The position numbers were made by a program, and so were the translations under genes. This document shows, piece by piece, positions 17,788-28,460 of a stretch of DNA of 64,000 nucleotides. The DNA comes from Desulfuromonadales bacterium. Lineage in GTDB: Bacteria > Desulfobacterota > Desulfuromonadia > Desulfuromonadales > BM103. The DNA is taken from assembly GCA_030145205.1 (NCBI GenBank), contig JAQYVZ010000012.1:19539-83538 (forward strand), given 5' to 3'. Position 1 is the first letter of the stretch; every line of letters begins with the position of its first letter. The notes beneath the pieces are model-generated. The model was not told where the DNA came from. It did not search any database and was given only the letters and a program-made list of their open reading frames with translations.

Positions 17788-17988
17788 ATGTTTGGATTAG
17801 GAACCACAGAACTGATTATCATTCTGGTGCTCGTGCTGATTATTTTCGGCGCAGGCAAGCTGCCTTCTGTAGGTGGTGCCATGGGCAAGGGCTTGCGCAA
17901 CTTCAAGGACGGCATAAAAGACGGCGCCGAAGAGAAGGATGAGGCTGACCCGGATCAGCTCGAAAACAACGATCAGGATAAATCCTGA
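17788..17988 (+). CDS. tatA: Sec-independent translocase subunit TatA/E
   Basis: The 66-residue product has the standard TatA layout: short periplasmic N-terminus (MFGLGTTEL), one membrane helix ([17 protein letters not shown]), the FG hinge and an amphipathic helix ([18 protein letters not shown]), then an acidic tail. TatA oligomers form the pore for folded, twin-arginine proteins. ATG 17788 follows AGAAGGAG. The gene stands alone between terminators; tatB and tatC are not in the window, as is common for Deltaproteobacteria. Confidence 0.92.
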   Translation: MFGLGTTELIIILVLVLIIFGAGKLPSVGGAMGKGLRNFKDGIKDGAEEKDEADPDQLENNDQDKS

Positions 17989-18015
17989 GCTGTCTGCAGC
18001 GCCAGATGACACATA

Positions 18016-18052
18016 AAGAGAGCCCCGTAACTGCGTTACGGGGCTCTCTTTG
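18016..18052. terminator. Bidirectional terminator
   Basis: AGAGAGCCCCGTAAC pairs perfectly with GTTACGGGGCTCTCT around TGC. It lies between tatA and the convergent OmpA lipoprotein gene. Confidence 0.9.
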
Positions 18053-18105
18053 TTTAGCATCCTCTTCGGGCCAGGCAGAAGCCCAGTCCGAACTCCACTC
18101 CGGGA

Positions 18106-18753
18106 CTAGCCCTGTGGGGCGATTGTAATCACTACCCGCCGGTTCAGCTGACGACCCTCAGCGGTATAGTTATTGGCGACCGGCTGACCTTCCCCATATC
18201 CGATCGTCGTGACCCGACCAACAGCGACGCCCTGCTCGATCAAGGCATTCTTGACCCCCATGGCACGCCGCTCGGAGAGTTCCTGATTCAGCTCTTCCGA
18301 ACCGGTACTGTCAGTGTGACCAGCGACAGTAATCCGGGTCTGAGGATACTGATTCAACACTTGGGCCACCCGTTGGATCTCCGTATAAGCGCCTGGCTTG
18401 AGTGAGGCAGAACCAACATCGTACAAGACATCCGACTTGAAGGTCACAGCCAGCAGGTTGGCGTTGCGCTGAATATTGGCCGATTCAGAGGCGGCAAACT
18501 GCTGCCGCAGGGCGGCTTCCTGGTTGTCCATGTAACGACCAATACCGCCACCAGCGACGCCGCCAAGCACAGCCCCGATCCCGGCGCCAAGCAGGGTAGC
18601 CTCGGTGTCGCCACCGATCACTTGGCCGAGTCCGGCCCCCACTGCGGCGCCAACTCCGGTGCCGATCATTGCTCCCTGTTGGGTTTTGTTGGTGGGTTGA
18701 ACACATCCCATAGCGAGTATCGCCATCAACGCCACAAGTAACAACCTTTTCAT
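18106..18753 (-). CDS. OmpA-family peptidoglycan-binding lipoprotein (YiaD-like)
   Basis: The 215-residue product begins with a lipoprotein signal whose lipobox is LAMGC. A glycine-zipper segment follows (about residues 28-75, GxGVGAAVGAGLG and GAGIGAVLGGVAGG), then an OmpA C-terminal domain (about 105-213) with TVAGHTDSTGSEELNQELS and the arginine-rich LNRRVVI, the peptidoglycan-binding motifs. The layout matches YiaD-type lipoproteins that anchor the outer membrane to the cell wall. ATG 18753 is correctly spaced from AGGAGA; ATG 18759 is too close to it. Confidence 0.9.
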   Translation of the reverse strand: MKRLLLVALMAILAMGCVQPTNKTQQGAMIGTGVGAAVGAGLGQVIGGDTEATLLGAGIGAVLGGVAGGGIGRYMDNQEAALRQQFAASESANIQRNANLLAVTFKSDVLYDVGSASLKPGAYTEIQRVAQVLNQYPQTRITVAGHTDSTGSEELNQELSERRAMGVKNALIEQGVAVGRVTTIGYGEGQPVANNYTAEGRQLNRRVVITIAPQG

Positions 18754-19047
18754 TATCATCTCTCCTTTGCTATTTCTGAGGTCAATCTCAGTGTTGTATA
18801 AATCACCCTTTCACAATCGTATCTCCTTTTCCGGCAACACGCAACAATCACAACTCATTTCACTCGCTCAATGGCCACAGCGTCCGGTTGGAGCTGCAGC
18901 AAAGCGGGGCCGGCCAATGCTTGCCATTTTTTTTTCTGCATGTTAGTTTTCTCTATTGCCTGCGGGGGGTTACCCTAGGTCTTCCTGGCAGACGAAAGCC
19001 CGCCTCATGCGGCAGTCATCATCATCAATTGCGGAGGTTCACCTATC

Positions 19048-19335
19048 ATGAAAATTTCACGTGCCGAAGTGGAGCACGTCAGCCGTTTGGCTCGTCTTGC
19101 TCTGGACGACCAGGAGATCGCCTCCCTGCAGGAGGATATGGACCAGATTCTTGGCTATGTCGAGCAGCTCAATCAACTGGAGACGCAGGAGATCACACCG
19201 ACGGCGCATGCTGTCCCCATGGAAAACGCCTTGCGCGAGGATACCATCCGGCCAGGCTTCAGCCGTGAGCAGGCGCTCGCCAATGCTCCGGCCTCGGACC
19301 CCTCTGGATTCCGCGTTCCCCGCGTGATTGAATAA
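19048..19335 (+). CDS. gatC: Aspartyl/glutamyl-tRNA amidotransferase subunit C
   Basis: This 95-residue protein is the small subunit of the GatCAB complex, which converts Glu-tRNA(Gln) and Asp-tRNA(Asn) to the amidated forms in the cytoplasm. The N-terminal helix pair (VEHVSRLARLAL) and the conserved TPTAHAVPMENALREDTIRPG are characteristic; the latter wraps around GatA in known structures. GGAGG lies ten bases before the ATG. It heads the run gatC-gatA-gatB-mtnA-glnE. The 288 bases upstream have no other gene and should hold the promoter. Confidence 0.95.
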   Translation: MKISRAEVEHVSRLARLALDDQEIASLQEDMDQILGYVEQLNQLETQEITPTAHAVPMENALREDTIRPGFSREQALANAPASDPSGFRVPRVIE

Positions 19336-19363
19336 TTTGCAACTTCCCTGAATGGATGCCCCT

Positions 19364-20821
19364 ATGACGCTTTACGATTTATCTCTGACGGAACTGCGCA
19401 AACAGCTGGATGCAGGAGAGATCACCTCCGAGCAGGTGACGCAGGAATACCTCGACCACATCGCCGCGACAAATGAAAATATCAACGCATTTATCACAAT
19501 CTGCAAGGAAGAAGCCCTGGCAGACGCCCGCGCGGCAGACCAACGCATCGCTGCCGGCAAGGCGGCGCCTCTCACCGGCATACCGATTGCGCTTAAAGAT
19601 ATTTTTAACACGACCGGCATTCGCACGACCTGTGCTTCACGGATTCTGGAAAATTACGTTGCCCCGTATGACGCAACGGCAGTCGCCCACCTGAAGGATC
19701 AGAACGCCGTACTGCTTGGGAAGCTGAACATGGATGAATTTGCCATGGGCAGCTCCAACGAAAACTCGGCGTTTGGCCCGGTCCACAATCCCTGGAACAC
19801 GGAGTGTGTTCCTGGCGGGTCCTCCGGCGGCAGTGCCGCTTCACTCGCGGCCCGACAAGCGGTTGCGACTCTGGGAACCGACACCGGCGGCTCGATCCGC
19901 CTGCCGGCGGCGCACTGCGGAGTGGTCGGCCTCAAACCAACTTACGGGCGGGTGTCGCGCTACGGTGTCATTGCGTACGCATCTTCTCTCGACCAAGTCG
20001 GCCCACTGGCCCGGAATGTCGAAGACTGTGCCCTGTTGCTGCAGGCGATCGCTGGATTTGACTCGGCCGATTCCACTTCGGTCGACACGCCGGTCCCGGA
20101 TTACACCGCGACCCTCGCCGACTCGGTTGCCGGATTGAAAATCGGTTTGCCACGCGAATATTTCATTGAGGGCCTGGACGATGATGTCCGTCGCGCCGTC
20201 GATCAGGCGATTGCAACTTACAAGAGCCTCGGCGCCGAACTGGTGGAAGTCAGCCTGCCGCATACCGACTATGCTGTTGCGTGTTACTATCTGATCGCCA
20301 CAGCTGAAGCCTCCAGCAACCTGGCCCGTTATGATGGCGTGCGCTTCGGCCGACGAGCGGCCGACAGCAAGGACCTGATCGATATGTACACCCGCAGCCG
20401 CGCTGAAGGCTTTGGAGCTGAAGTCAAGCGCCGCATCATGCTCGGCACCTACGCACTGTCATCCGGCTACTACGACGCCTATTACCTGAAAGCACAAAAG
20501 GTCCGCACCCTGATACGACAGGACTTCACAGAGGCCTTCTCCAAGGTGGATGTCCTACTCACACCTGTGGCGCCGACCCCGGCCTTCCTTCTTGGCGAAA
20601 AGACCGATGACCCGTTGCAGATGTACCTGTCAGACATCTTTACCGTCCCAGTCAATCTGGCCGGCACCTGCAGCATGAGCCTGCCGTGCGGCCTGTCGGA
20701 CACCGGCCTGCCGATCGGGCTGCAGTTGGTCGGCAAACCGTTTGATGAAGCCACCCTGCTCCAAACCGCCTACGCCTTTGAGCAGGCCACGGAATGGCAC
20801 AAGCAGAAAGCGAATATTTAA
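19364..20821 (+). CDS. gatA: Glutamyl-tRNA(Gln) amidotransferase subunit A
   Basis: The 485-residue product is an amidase-signature enzyme, the glutaminase subunit of GatCAB. The Ser-cisSer-Lys triad is visible: lysine in IPIALKDIF, the cis-serine and nucleophile in [14 protein letters not shown] and [12 protein letters not shown]. Length is typical. ATG 19364 gives the usual N-terminus ([11 protein letters not shown]); an in-frame ATG at 19352 would add four residues, and neither has a clear ribosome site. The gene is 28 bases after gatC. Confidence 0.96.
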   Translation: MTLYDLSLTELRKQLDAGEITSEQVTQEYLDHIAATNENINAFITICKEEALADARAADQRIAAGKAAPLTGIPIALKDIFNTTGIRTTCASRILENYVAPYDATAVAHLKDQNAVLLGKLNMDEFAMGSSNENSAFGPVHNPWNTECVPGGSSGGSAASLAARQAVATLGTDTGGSIRLPAAHCGVVGLKPTYGRVSRYGVIAYASSLDQVGPLARNVEDCALLLQAIAGFDSADSTSVDTPVPDYTATLADSVAGLKIGLPREYFIEGLDDDVRRAVDQAIATYKSLGAELVEVSLPHTDYAVACYYLIATAEASSNLARYDGVRFGRRAADSKDLIDMYTRSRAEGFGAEVKRRIMLGTYALSSGYYDAYYLKAQKVRTLIRQDFTEAFSKVDVLLTPVAPTPAFLLGEKTDDPLQMYLSDIFTVPVNLAGTCSMSLPCGLSDTGLPIGLQLVGKPFDEATLLQTAYAFEQATEWHKQKANI

Positions 20822-20824
20822 ACC

Positions 20825-22273
20825 ATGTCCACCACATACGAAACCGTCATCGGCCTGGAAGTCCACGCCCAGCTGACCACCGACACCAAGATCTTCTGCG
20901 GCTGCTCCAAGACCTTCGGTCAGGAGGCGAACACGCAAACCTGCCCGGTCTGTCTCGGCCTTCCGGGCGCCTTGCCGGTTCTGAACGGTAAAGCGGTCGA
21001 ATTCGCCATCAAGGCGGGCTTGGCCACCAACTGCGCCATTGCGCCGCGCTCGATCTTCGCCCGTAAGAACTACTTTTATCCAGACCTGCCGAAAGGCTAC
21101 CAGATCTCCCAGTTCGAACTGCCCGTTTGCGAGCATGGCTGGCTGGATATCAACACCGAAGAGAGTGGCGAGAAGCGAATCGGCATCACCCGTATCCATA
21201 TGGAGGAGGACGCCGGCAAACTGATCCATGGCGAGACGTCCGAAAACGCACGAACCTCCTTTGTCGATCTGAACCGCGCCTGCACCCCCCTGCTGGAGAT
21301 TGTCTCCGAACCGGACATGCGCTCTGCCGACGAAGCGATTGCCTATCTGAAGAAACTTCACCAGATCGTGGTTTACCTCGGCGTCTGCGACGGCAACCTC
21401 GAAGAGGGCAGTTTCCGCTGCGATGCTAATGTCTCGATTCGACCGGTCGGGCAGGAGGAGTTGGGCACGCGCTCCGAACTGAAGAACATCAACTCCTTCC
21501 GGTTCATCAAGCAGGCGATTGAATACGAGGTCGAGCGCCAAGCCGACCTGCTGGACAACGGCGGCAAAGTTGTCCAGGAGACCCGCCTGTTCGACAGTCA
21601 AACCGGCATGACCCGCTCGATGCGCGGTAAAGAGGAGGCGCACGATTACCGCTATTTCCCCGATCCGGACCTGGTCCCACTGGTGATTGATGAGGCCTGG
21701 ATCGAACGGGTGCGCGGCACCCTGCCAGAGTTGCCTGACGCCAAGCGCGCCCGTTTTGAAACCGATCTGGGGCTTTCCGCCTACGACGCCGAGATCCTGG
21801 CTGCCGATCAGGCGTTGGCCGCTTATTTTGAAGCCTGCGTGCCGCTGACCGGTGACGCCAAGCTCTGCGCCAACTGGGTGATGGGCGAGATTTCGCGCTG
21901 TCTCAATGATGAGAACATCGCCATCGACGCCGCACCGGTTTCAGCGGAGCTGTTAGCCGGCCTGCTCAAACGGATCAAAGACAACACCATCTCGGGCAAA
22001 ATTGCCAAAACGGTCTTCGAGAAAATGTGGGCCTCCGGCAAGGATGCTGACAGCATTATCGAAGCCGAAGGGCTCAAGCAGGTGACCGACACTTCGGCCA
22101 TCGAGGCCATGATCGACGAAATCATTGCCGCCAATCCGGGGCAGACTGCCGAGTTCCGTGCCGGCAAGGAGAAGCTGATGGGCTTCTTCGTCGGCCAAGT
22201 CATGAAAGCCAGTCAGGGCAAAGCGAATCCCGGCATGGTCAATCAAATTCTCCGCAAGAAACTGTTAGGATAG
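20825..22273 (+). CDS. gatB: Aspartyl/glutamyl-tRNA amidotransferase subunit B
   Basis: The 482-residue product is the kinase/transamidase subunit of GatCAB. It opens with [13 protein letters not shown], has the zinc-binding cysteines in KIFCGCSK and [14 protein letters not shown], the catalytic [12 protein letters not shown] segment, and the C-terminal YqeY-like tail ([13 protein letters not shown]) that binds tRNA. It starts three bases after the gatA stop, so the subunits are made in balance from one transcript. Confidence 0.97.
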   Translation: MSTTYETVIGLEVHAQLTTDTKIFCGCSKTFGQEANTQTCPVCLGLPGALPVLNGKAVEFAIKAGLATNCAIAPRSIFARKNYFYPDLPKGYQISQFELPVCEHGWLDINTEESGEKRIGITRIHMEEDAGKLIHGETSENARTSFVDLNRACTPLLEIVSEPDMRSADEAIAYLKKLHQIVVYLGVCDGNLEEGSFRCDANVSIRPVGQEELGTRSELKNINSFRFIKQAIEYEVERQADLLDNGGKVVQETRLFDSQTGMTRSMRGKEEAHDYRYFPDPDLVPLVIDEAWIERVRGTLPELPDAKRARFETDLGLSAYDAEILAADQALAAYFEACVPLTGDAKLCANWVMGEISRCLNDENIAIDAAPVSAELLAGLLKRIKDNTISGKIAKTVFEKMWASGKDADSIIEAEGLKQVTDTSAIEAMIDEIIAANPGQTAEFRAGKEKLMGFFVGQVMKASQGKANPGMVNQILRKKLLG

Positions 22274-22278
22274 AACCC

Positions 22279-23358
22279 ATGAGCCAATGCGCTTTTTCAG
22301 CGAACACCTACGCCGGCATCCGACCGATCAAATACCAGAACAACGTCCTCTCCCTACTCGACCAGCGCAAGCTACCGGGGGAGGAAATCTGGATCGACTA
22401 CACCGACTACCAGGAAGTGGCGGAGGCCATCCGCAGCATGGTCGTGCGTGGTGCCCCTGCAATCGGCATTACCGCAGCCTATGGCGCCTATTTGGGTGCC
22501 ACGGCAATTGAGGCCAAAGACGCCGAGGATTTTGCCCAACAGTTTGACGCGATCTGCGCCACGCTCAATGCGACCCGACCGACGGCAGTCAATCTCGCCT
22601 GGGCATTGGAGCGCATGCAACGTCTGGTCCGCGCCAACCTCAACCAACCCCCCATTAACCTCAAGATAGGCCTTGAGTACGAAGCCTTGGCCATTTTTGA
22701 GGAAGACCTCAGGATCAACATCGCCATGGGCCAAAATGGCGAAAAGCTGATCCCGGACCAGTCGCGTATCCTGACCCACTGCAACGCCGGCGCCCTGGCA
22801 ACCGGAGGTTACGGCACCGCCCTCGGCGTTGTCCGTGCCGCCGTAAATGCCGGTAAGCAGGTCATGGTGCTGGCCGATGAAACCCGACCTTTCCTACAGG
22901 GAGCGCGCCTGACCGCCTGGGAACTGCAGCGCGACAAGATTCCGGTAACCCTGATCTGCGACAACATGGCCGGCTATCTGATGAGCCTGGGTGGCATCGA
23001 TTGCGTCATCGTTGGCGCCGACCGGGTTGCTGCCAACGGCGACGTCGCCAACAAGATCGGCACCTACAGCGTTGCGGTCCTGGCAAAAGAGCACAACATC
23101 CCCTTTTATGTCGCCGCGCCGCTCTCGACGATCGACATGAATCTGGCCGAAGGGAAAGACATTCCGATCGAGCAACGTGACACCCGCGAGATCAGCCACA
23201 TCGGCGAAACCCAACTGGCTCCGGAAGGGATCAGCATACTGAATCCGGCATTTGATGTCACCCCGGCCCGGTTGGTCTCTGCTATCATCACTGAGCGGGG
23301 TGTTGTGCAAGACGACTATGTCGTAGGCCTGAAGAAATTAACCGGGAAAGGGTCCTGA
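22279..23358 (+). CDS. mtnA: Methylthioribose-1-phosphate isomerase
   Basis: The 359-residue product isomerises 5-methylthioribose 1-phosphate to the ribulose form in methionine salvage. It has the family signatures VVRGAPAIGITAAYG, the catalytic cysteine in ILTHCNAGALATGGYGTALG, and the catalytic aspartate in VGADRVAANGDVANKIGTY. It resembles eIF2B alpha, but those motifs point to MtnA. It starts five bases after gatB; glnE starts directly after its stop. No other mtn gene adjoins it, so the rest of the pathway must be elsewhere or follow a shortened route. Confidence 0.95.
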   Translation: MSQCAFSANTYAGIRPIKYQNNVLSLLDQRKLPGEEIWIDYTDYQEVAEAIRSMVVRGAPAIGITAAYGAYLGATAIEAKDAEDFAQQFDAICATLNATRPTAVNLAWALERMQRLVRANLNQPPINLKIGLEYEALAIFEEDLRINIAMGQNGEKLIPDQSRILTHCNAGALATGGYGTALGVVRAAVNAGKQVMVLADETRPFLQGARLTAWELQRDKIPVTLICDNMAGYLMSLGGIDCVIVGADRVAANGDVANKIGTYSVAVLAKEHNIPFYVAAPLSTIDMNLAEGKDIPIEQRDTREISHIGETQLAPEGISILNPAFDVTPARLVSAIITERGVVQDDYVVGLKKLTGKGS

Positions 23359-26300
23359 ATGGAGACCCTGTCGTTACAGGAGTGGTCGACAGCCCTGCAA
23401 CAACAGGATGAAGCTGCCCTGGCACGACTGGTGAATTCTCTCGGCTTTGCAGAGGAACGCAAATGTCTGGCGAACCTGTCCCTGCTGCACGACATTCTGG
23501 ACGACCCGACCCTGCTGCTGGACATCGCCAAAACCGCCCTGACAGCAGCCGACCCCGACATGGCGCTCAACAACCTGGAGCGTCTGACCAATACCGTGTC
23601 GGGCGCTGACCTCGCACCGACACTCACCGACAGCACAACCTGTCGCTACCTGCTGACTGTTCTCGGCGCCTCGCCATTTTTGACCGGTATTCTCTGTCGC
23701 GAGCCCGCCTATTTCACCGAACTCTTCCCGGCCAAGGCATTTTATCAGGCGAAACAGGAAGCCGACATGCTGGCGGAGCTGCGCAGCCGTATCCCCGACT
23801 CGGCAAGTTTTGCCGAACTCCAGAAAGGTCTGCGTCTTTACAAGTCTCGCGAGATCTTGCGCATCGGCAGCCGTGACCTGTGCGACCACGCCCGCCTGGA
23901 AGAAGTCACTGGTGAGCTGACCGCCCTGGCGGCATCCAGTCTGCAACGCGCCTATGAGATCTGCAGTCAACGTCTAAACGACGAATACGGTGAACCCGTC
24001 CTGGACGACACGGAAGGGAATTGTGAGCAGACACCGGAATTCACAATCTTAGGTATGGGCAAATTCGGTGGTTTTGAACTGAACTTCTCTTCCGACATTG
24101 ACCTGATCTACTTCTACACCACGGATCGAGGCCAAACGACAGGCGTGGCAGACGCTGCCGGGAAACTTCGTCAACAGATCCCCCTGCACAAGTATTATGT
24201 CCGTCTATCAGAGATGGTGACCAAAGCGCTCGGGCAGGTCACTGAAGACGGTTTCGTCTTCCGAGTCGATCTCCGTCTGCGCCCGGAAGGCAACAGCGGC
24301 GAAATGGCCCATTCGCTGCTCGCAGCGGAGATCTACTACGAAAGCTGGGGCCAAAGTTGGGAACGCTCAGCCATGCTCAAGGCCCGTCCGGTTGCTGGCT
24401 CACTTTCGCTGGGCGAACATCTGCTGCATCGACTGGAGCCATTTATTTATCGCCGGCATCTCGATTACGCCATGATCGAGGACATCAAGATCATGAAACA
24501 GAAAATCGACTACAGCCTGACCCGTGAACGGGAAGGAGTCTTGAATCTGAAGCTCGGCAAAGGCGGCATCCGGGAAATCGAGTTTTTCATTCAGGCCCTA
24601 CAATTGATTTATGCCGGCAAATCGCCAGCGCTGCGCGAAAGAAACTCTCTAAAGGCCCTGGTTATCCTTGAGCAAGAGGGGCTGGTCAAACCGGAAGAGT
24701 TCTCGCAACTCAGTGACGCCTATCGGTTTCTGCGCACAGTCGAACATAGAGTCCAGGTCTACATGGAGCAGCAAACCCACAATTTGCCGGCCCGGGATAC
24801 GGACCTGCACGCGTTGGCAAGACGTTGTGGGTTCGAAGAGATTCAAAGTTTCAGCGACACCCTTCAACAGCATCGGGATAGCGTCAACAACATTTTTCGC
24901 GACCTGTTCTACACCAGCGAAGAGGAGCTCCCGGAACAGGTCAACCCCCGGGTTGCTTTCCTGTTCAGCCCGGATGCAGACTCCGACCAGTGCAAGGATA
25001 TTCTCGAAGCAAAAGGCTTTAAAACTCCGGATGCGGCCTACGACAGCCTGCTCATGCTTCGCGAAGGGGGACACGGCCGTTTGACGGAGCGCGCACGGCG
25101 GGAACTGGACCGGATCGCGCCCTTGCTGTTCCAGGAGGTTCTGGACAGCCCGGACCCGCAACTGGCACTACGGCAACTGGAACAGTTCCTGGTTGTCTGC
25201 CGACGGGCTCGCGGCACCTACTATGCCCTGTTGGCCGAAAACCCATCAATTATCAAGACGCTGGTGTCCCTGTTTGCAACCAGCCAGTTTTTGTCCCAAA
25301 TTTTCATCAAGTACCCGGAAATTCTTGACTCCCTGGTTTCCAGCAGCCATGCGGTCACCACTAAGGACGCCGAGGCACTGCACACGAGTCTCAACGAATA
25401 TCTCGACCAGACAGAAATCTACGAAGACAAACTTGATGCCTTACGGCGCTTCCGGAACGAAGAGGTCCTGCGGATCGCCATCAATGACCTGCAAGGAGAC
25501 CTTCTTCAAGGGCAGATCGCCCGTCAGCTGTCGCTGGTTGCTGAAGTCTGTCTGCAACAAGCACTGGTCATCGCCCAGCAAGAGCTGATCCCGCGTTACG
25601 GCCTGCCCTTCTGTTGCCACCAGGACGAAACCTGTGAACATCAGGCGACATTCGCGATTATCGGCTTGGGGAAATTGGGCGGCATGGAATTGAATTACCA
25701 TTCCGATCTGGACATCATCTTTCTCTATGAAGGGGAGGGACACACGCTTCCCGCAGAAGGCACCGACCCGGGGCGCTACAGGTCACAGACCAACCAGCAG
25801 TACTTTGCACGCCTGGCCCAGCGGATCATCTCCGTATTGACCCTGATGACCCGTGAAGGCACTCTCTACGAAATCGATACCCGCTTGCGCCCGTCGGGCA
25901 ATCAGGGCCAACTTGTAACCTCCTTGCCGGCATTCAAAGCCTACCATGAGGAAAGTGCCGCCTCCTGGGAAAGACAGTCCTTGCTCAAGGCTCGGGTCGT
26001 TGCCGGCGATGTGGGCCTGGCCGCCGGGCTACAGAAGTTGACGACCGAGATTGTTTACGAACGGCCCTTGCCAGACAGTCTGTCCACCGAAATTTATCGA
26101 CTAAGACAACGGATGGAGAAAGAGCTCGGCAAAGAAGACTCCCAACACAGAAACATCAAGACCGGACATGGCGGCATGGTTGACGTCGAGTTTCTTGTTC
26201 AGTTTTTACAATTGCAACATGGCCGTCAGCATACCGAAATTCGGTCGCGCAACACTCTGGACGCCCTGCAGGCGCTGCAGGAAGCCGACCTGCTGCCAAC

Positions 26301-26553
26301 GGAGGACGCCGAGCGTTTGTCCAACGGCTACAAGTTTCTGCGACGCCTGGAGAACAAACTGCGCCTGGTCCATGACCAGTCGATCAACCAGCTCTCTGCC
26401 GACCCAACCTATCTGAACAAACTGGCCAGACATCTGGGATACCAACAGACACCCGGTCAGCGCCCAGAACAGGTCTTTGAACGAGACTATGCGCAAATCA
26501 CTGAGGATATTCGCAACATCTTCGAACACTCTCTGGGGGGAGATCACGAATGA
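23359..26553 (+). CDS. glnE: Bifunctional glutamine synthetase adenylyltransferase/deadenylylase
   Basis: The 1064-residue product is a two-domain nucleotidyltransferase that adenylylates and deadenylylates glutamine synthetase in response to nitrogen status relayed by PII. Both catalytic domains are intact: GMGKFGGFELNFSSDIDLIY at about residue 230 and GLGKLGGMELNYHSDLDIIF at about residue 770, each with paired aspartates and each followed by an RLRP motif (VDLRLRPEG and IDTRLRPSG). Length is slightly over that of E. coli GlnE (about 945). Its ATG is the first base after the mtnA stop, so translation is probably coupled; the last four bases overlap the next gene. Confidence 0.95.
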   Translation: METLSLQEWSTALQQQDEAALARLVNSLGFAEERKCLANLSLLHDILDDPTLLLDIAKTALTAADPDMALNNLERLTNTVSGADLAPTLTDSTTCRYLLTVLGASPFLTGILCREPAYFTELFPAKAFYQAKQEADMLAELRSRIPDSASFAELQKGLRLYKSREILRIGSRDLCDHARLEEVTGELTALAASSLQRAYEICSQRLNDEYGEPVLDDTEGNCEQTPEFTILGMGKFGGFELNFSSDIDLIYFYTTDRGQTTGVADAAGKLRQQIPLHKYYVRLSEMVTKALGQVTEDGFVFRVDLRLRPEGNSGEMAHSLLAAEIYYESWGQSWERSAMLKARPVAGSLSLGEHLLHRLEPFIYRRHLDYAMIEDIKIMKQKIDYSLTREREGVLNLKLGKGGIREIEFFIQALQLIYAGKSPALRERNSLKALVILEQEGLVKPEEFSQLSDAYRFLRTVEHRVQVYMEQQTHNLPARDTDLHALARRCGFEEIQSFSDTLQQHRDSVNNIFRDLFYTSEEELPEQVNPRVAFLFSPDADSDQCKDILEAKGFKTPDAAYDSLLMLREGGHGRLTERARRELDRIAPLLFQEVLDSPDPQLALRQLEQFLVVCRRARGTYYALLAENPSIIKTLVSLFATSQFLSQIFIKYPEILDSLVSSSHAVTTKDAEALHTSLNEYLDQTEIYEDKLDALRRFRNEEVLRIAINDLQGDLLQGQIARQLSLVAEVCLQQALVIAQQELIPRYGLPFCCHQDETCEHQATFAIIGLGKLGGMELNYHSDLDIIFLYEGEGHTLPAEGTDPGRYRSQTNQQYFARLAQRIISVLTLMTREGTLYEIDTRLRPSGNQGQLVTSLPAFKAYHEESAASWERQSLLKARVVAGDVGLAAGLQKLTTEIVYERPLPDSLSTEIYRLRQRMEKELGKEDSQHRNIKTGHGGMVDVEFLVQFLQLQHGRQHTEIRSRNTLDALQALQEADLLPTEDAERLSNGYKFLRRLENKLRLVHDQSINQLSADPTYLNKLARHLGYQQTPGQRPEQVFERDYAQITEDIRNIFEHSLGGDHE

Positions 26554-28460
26554 GCGACACACAGGCACAAGAAAAACGCATTCTGCTGGTGGACGATGAC
26601 CCGAATATCTGTCGTTTCATTAGCGAATCTCTACGATTGCGAGGCTTTGCCGTCGATACCTTCGCTTCGGCGGAAGAGACCCTGAAAACTCTGGAAGAGT
26701 CGGCCTATGATTTGGCACTACTCGACATCCTGCTCCCCGGAGATAATGGCCTGCAGCTCTGTCGAACCATTCGCAGTCTGCCCGACAAACAATCGTTGCC
26801 GGTCATCATGATGACCGCCTTCTACCGTCAGGCTGACCAGATCCGTGAGGCGCGCGATCTGTACGGGGCCACGGATTACCTGCTCAAACCCTTCCCCTTG
26901 CAAACCCTGCATGCCAAAATCGATCAATTGATCGGTGCTGTGGAGCAACAAGCGGTTGAGGGTCGCATTGACATCAACGGCAATCTGCAGGAAACCTCTA
27001 TGCCACGCATCCTGCATAACCTCTACAGCCTGCGCGCCACCGGACTGTTGCATCTGGAACGAGGCGACTTGAAAAAGGTCGTCTACATCAAAAACGGCTA
27101 TCCGATTTTCGTGCGGTCCAACCTGGTCCGGGAATTTCTGGGGCAGCGTCTGGTCAACGATGGCGTCATCTCTGCCGATGAGTTGGCATCATCCCTCGAT
27201 CTGGCTAAAGACACCGGCCAGAAGCACGGAACGGCGCTGGTTACCATGGGATTACTGACGCCACATCAGCTCAACGACGCTCTGCAGCAACAGATCGTCG
27301 ACAAATTATTGGACATTTTCGCCTGGCCTCAAGGCGACTATCGGTTTGTCCAGGCCCGCGAGTTCAAACAGGGGGTCACCAGTATTGTCCTGTCGCCGGC
27401 TAATTTGATCTTGCAGGGGCTAAAGCAGCATGCCAGCCGGGAACAGATCGCGGCCATTCTCGAACCGCACATGGAGCGCTATCCGCAAATGGCGGAAAAC
27501 CCGCTTTACCGGTTTCAAGAGATTCAGATCTCCTCATACGACAACCGCATTCTGGAACAATGCGACGGCCAATCGACTCTCGCCGAGGTTCTCAACCGGC
27601 ACCAACTGTCACGCAAGGAAGTTGATCCCCTGCTCGCCGCCCTGTTGGCCACCGGCATTCTGATCAGCAGGCCGGAGCCTTGCCTGGCAAGCGAAGCGGA
27701 ACCGTGTGAAGAGGCCTCCCAGCTACGGGAACGCCGTGAAACATTCCTGAAAGAGTACACCTGGATGATGCAGCAGGATTTTTTCTCTCTACTGGGACAA
27801 AATGAAACGGCCAACCGGGAAAACATCCGGAAAGCCTATTACGGTCTGGTCAAAAAGTACCACCCCGACCGCTTTTTCGAACAGGACCTGCTGACCGACC
27901 TCAAGGAACAGGTCAACGCCCTGTTCCAGAGAATCAACGAGGCCCACGAAACCTTGATTGATCCGATCCGGAGAGAACAGTACCTCAGCGAATTAAGAGG
28001 ACCAAAACCGGAGAAGACCGACTTGGACGTCTTGCTCCAAGCGGAGGCGGCCTTCCACCGGGGCATGACCTTTTTCCGCAGGAAAAAATTTGCCGAGGCC
28101 CTGGCAGAGTTTGATCAGGCTGTCGAACACGCTCCCCTGGAAGCAGAATACCTGACCTATCAGGCCTGGGCTTCCGTCAAAAACGCGCCGAACGACTCAC
28201 ATCGTGCCGAAAAGGCCAAGCAGGCTCTGCTGAAATCGGTACAGATGAACCCGCGACTTGCCGTGACCCATCTCTACCTGGGATACCTTCTGAAAAACGA
28301 AGGCAAAGAGAAAGAAGCGCTGCGCCGCTTTGAACGCACGATTCAGTACAACCCCGACTGTACCGACGCTGTGCGCGAGCTGCGCTTGTACAAAATGCGC
28401 AACAAGGAGACCGAGAAGAGTTCGAAACGGGGTGGATTTTTCAGAAAACCGAAGGATTAG
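26550..28460 (+). CDS. Multidomain receiver-DUF4388-J-domain-TPR protein
   Basis: The 636-residue cytoplasmic protein joins four modules. Residues 10-125 are a complete response-regulator receiver: acidic pocket D15-D17, phospho-acceptor D59 (LLDILLPGD), T89 and K113. Residues about 138-300 resemble the DUF4388 (PATAN-like) domain common in Deltaproteobacterial regulators (GNLQETSMPRILHNLYSLRATG). Residues about 405-475 form a DnaJ-like J domain with the HPD motif at 437 (KKYHPDRF), the signature for stimulating Hsp70. Residues about 495-620 are TPR repeats (FHRGMTFFRRKKFAEALAEF). There is no DNA-binding domain. It overlaps glnE by four bases (ATGA). A phosphorylation-controlled chaperone adaptor is a reasonable reading but unproven. 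Confidence 0.85.
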   Translation: MSDTQAQEKRILLVDDDPNICRFISESLRLRGFAVDTFASAEETLKTLEESAYDLALLDILLPGDNGLQLCRTIRSLPDKQSLPVIMMTAFYRQADQIREARDLYGATDYLLKPFPLQTLHAKIDQLIGAVEQQAVEGRIDINGNLQETSMPRILHNLYSLRATGLLHLERGDLKKVVYIKNGYPIFVRSNLVREFLGQRLVNDGVISADELASSLDLAKDTGQKHGTALVTMGLLTPHQLNDALQQQIVDKLLDIFAWPQGDYRFVQAREFKQGVTSIVLSPANLILQGLKQHASREQIAAILEPHMERYPQMAENPLYRFQEIQISSYDNRILEQCDGQSTLAEVLNRHQLSRKEVDPLLAALLATGILISRPEPCLASEAEPCEEASQLRERRETFLKEYTWMMQQDFFSLLGQNETANRENIRKAYYGLVKKYHPDRFFEQDLLTDLKEQVNALFQRINEAHETLIDPIRREQYLSELRGPKPEKTDLDVLLQAEAAFHRGMTFFRRKKFAEALAEFDQAVEHAPLEAEYLTYQAWASVKNAPNDSHRAEKAKQALLKSVQMNPRLAVTHLYLGYLLKNEGKEKEALRRFERTIQYNPDCTDAVRELRLYKMRNKETEKSSKRGGFFRKPKD

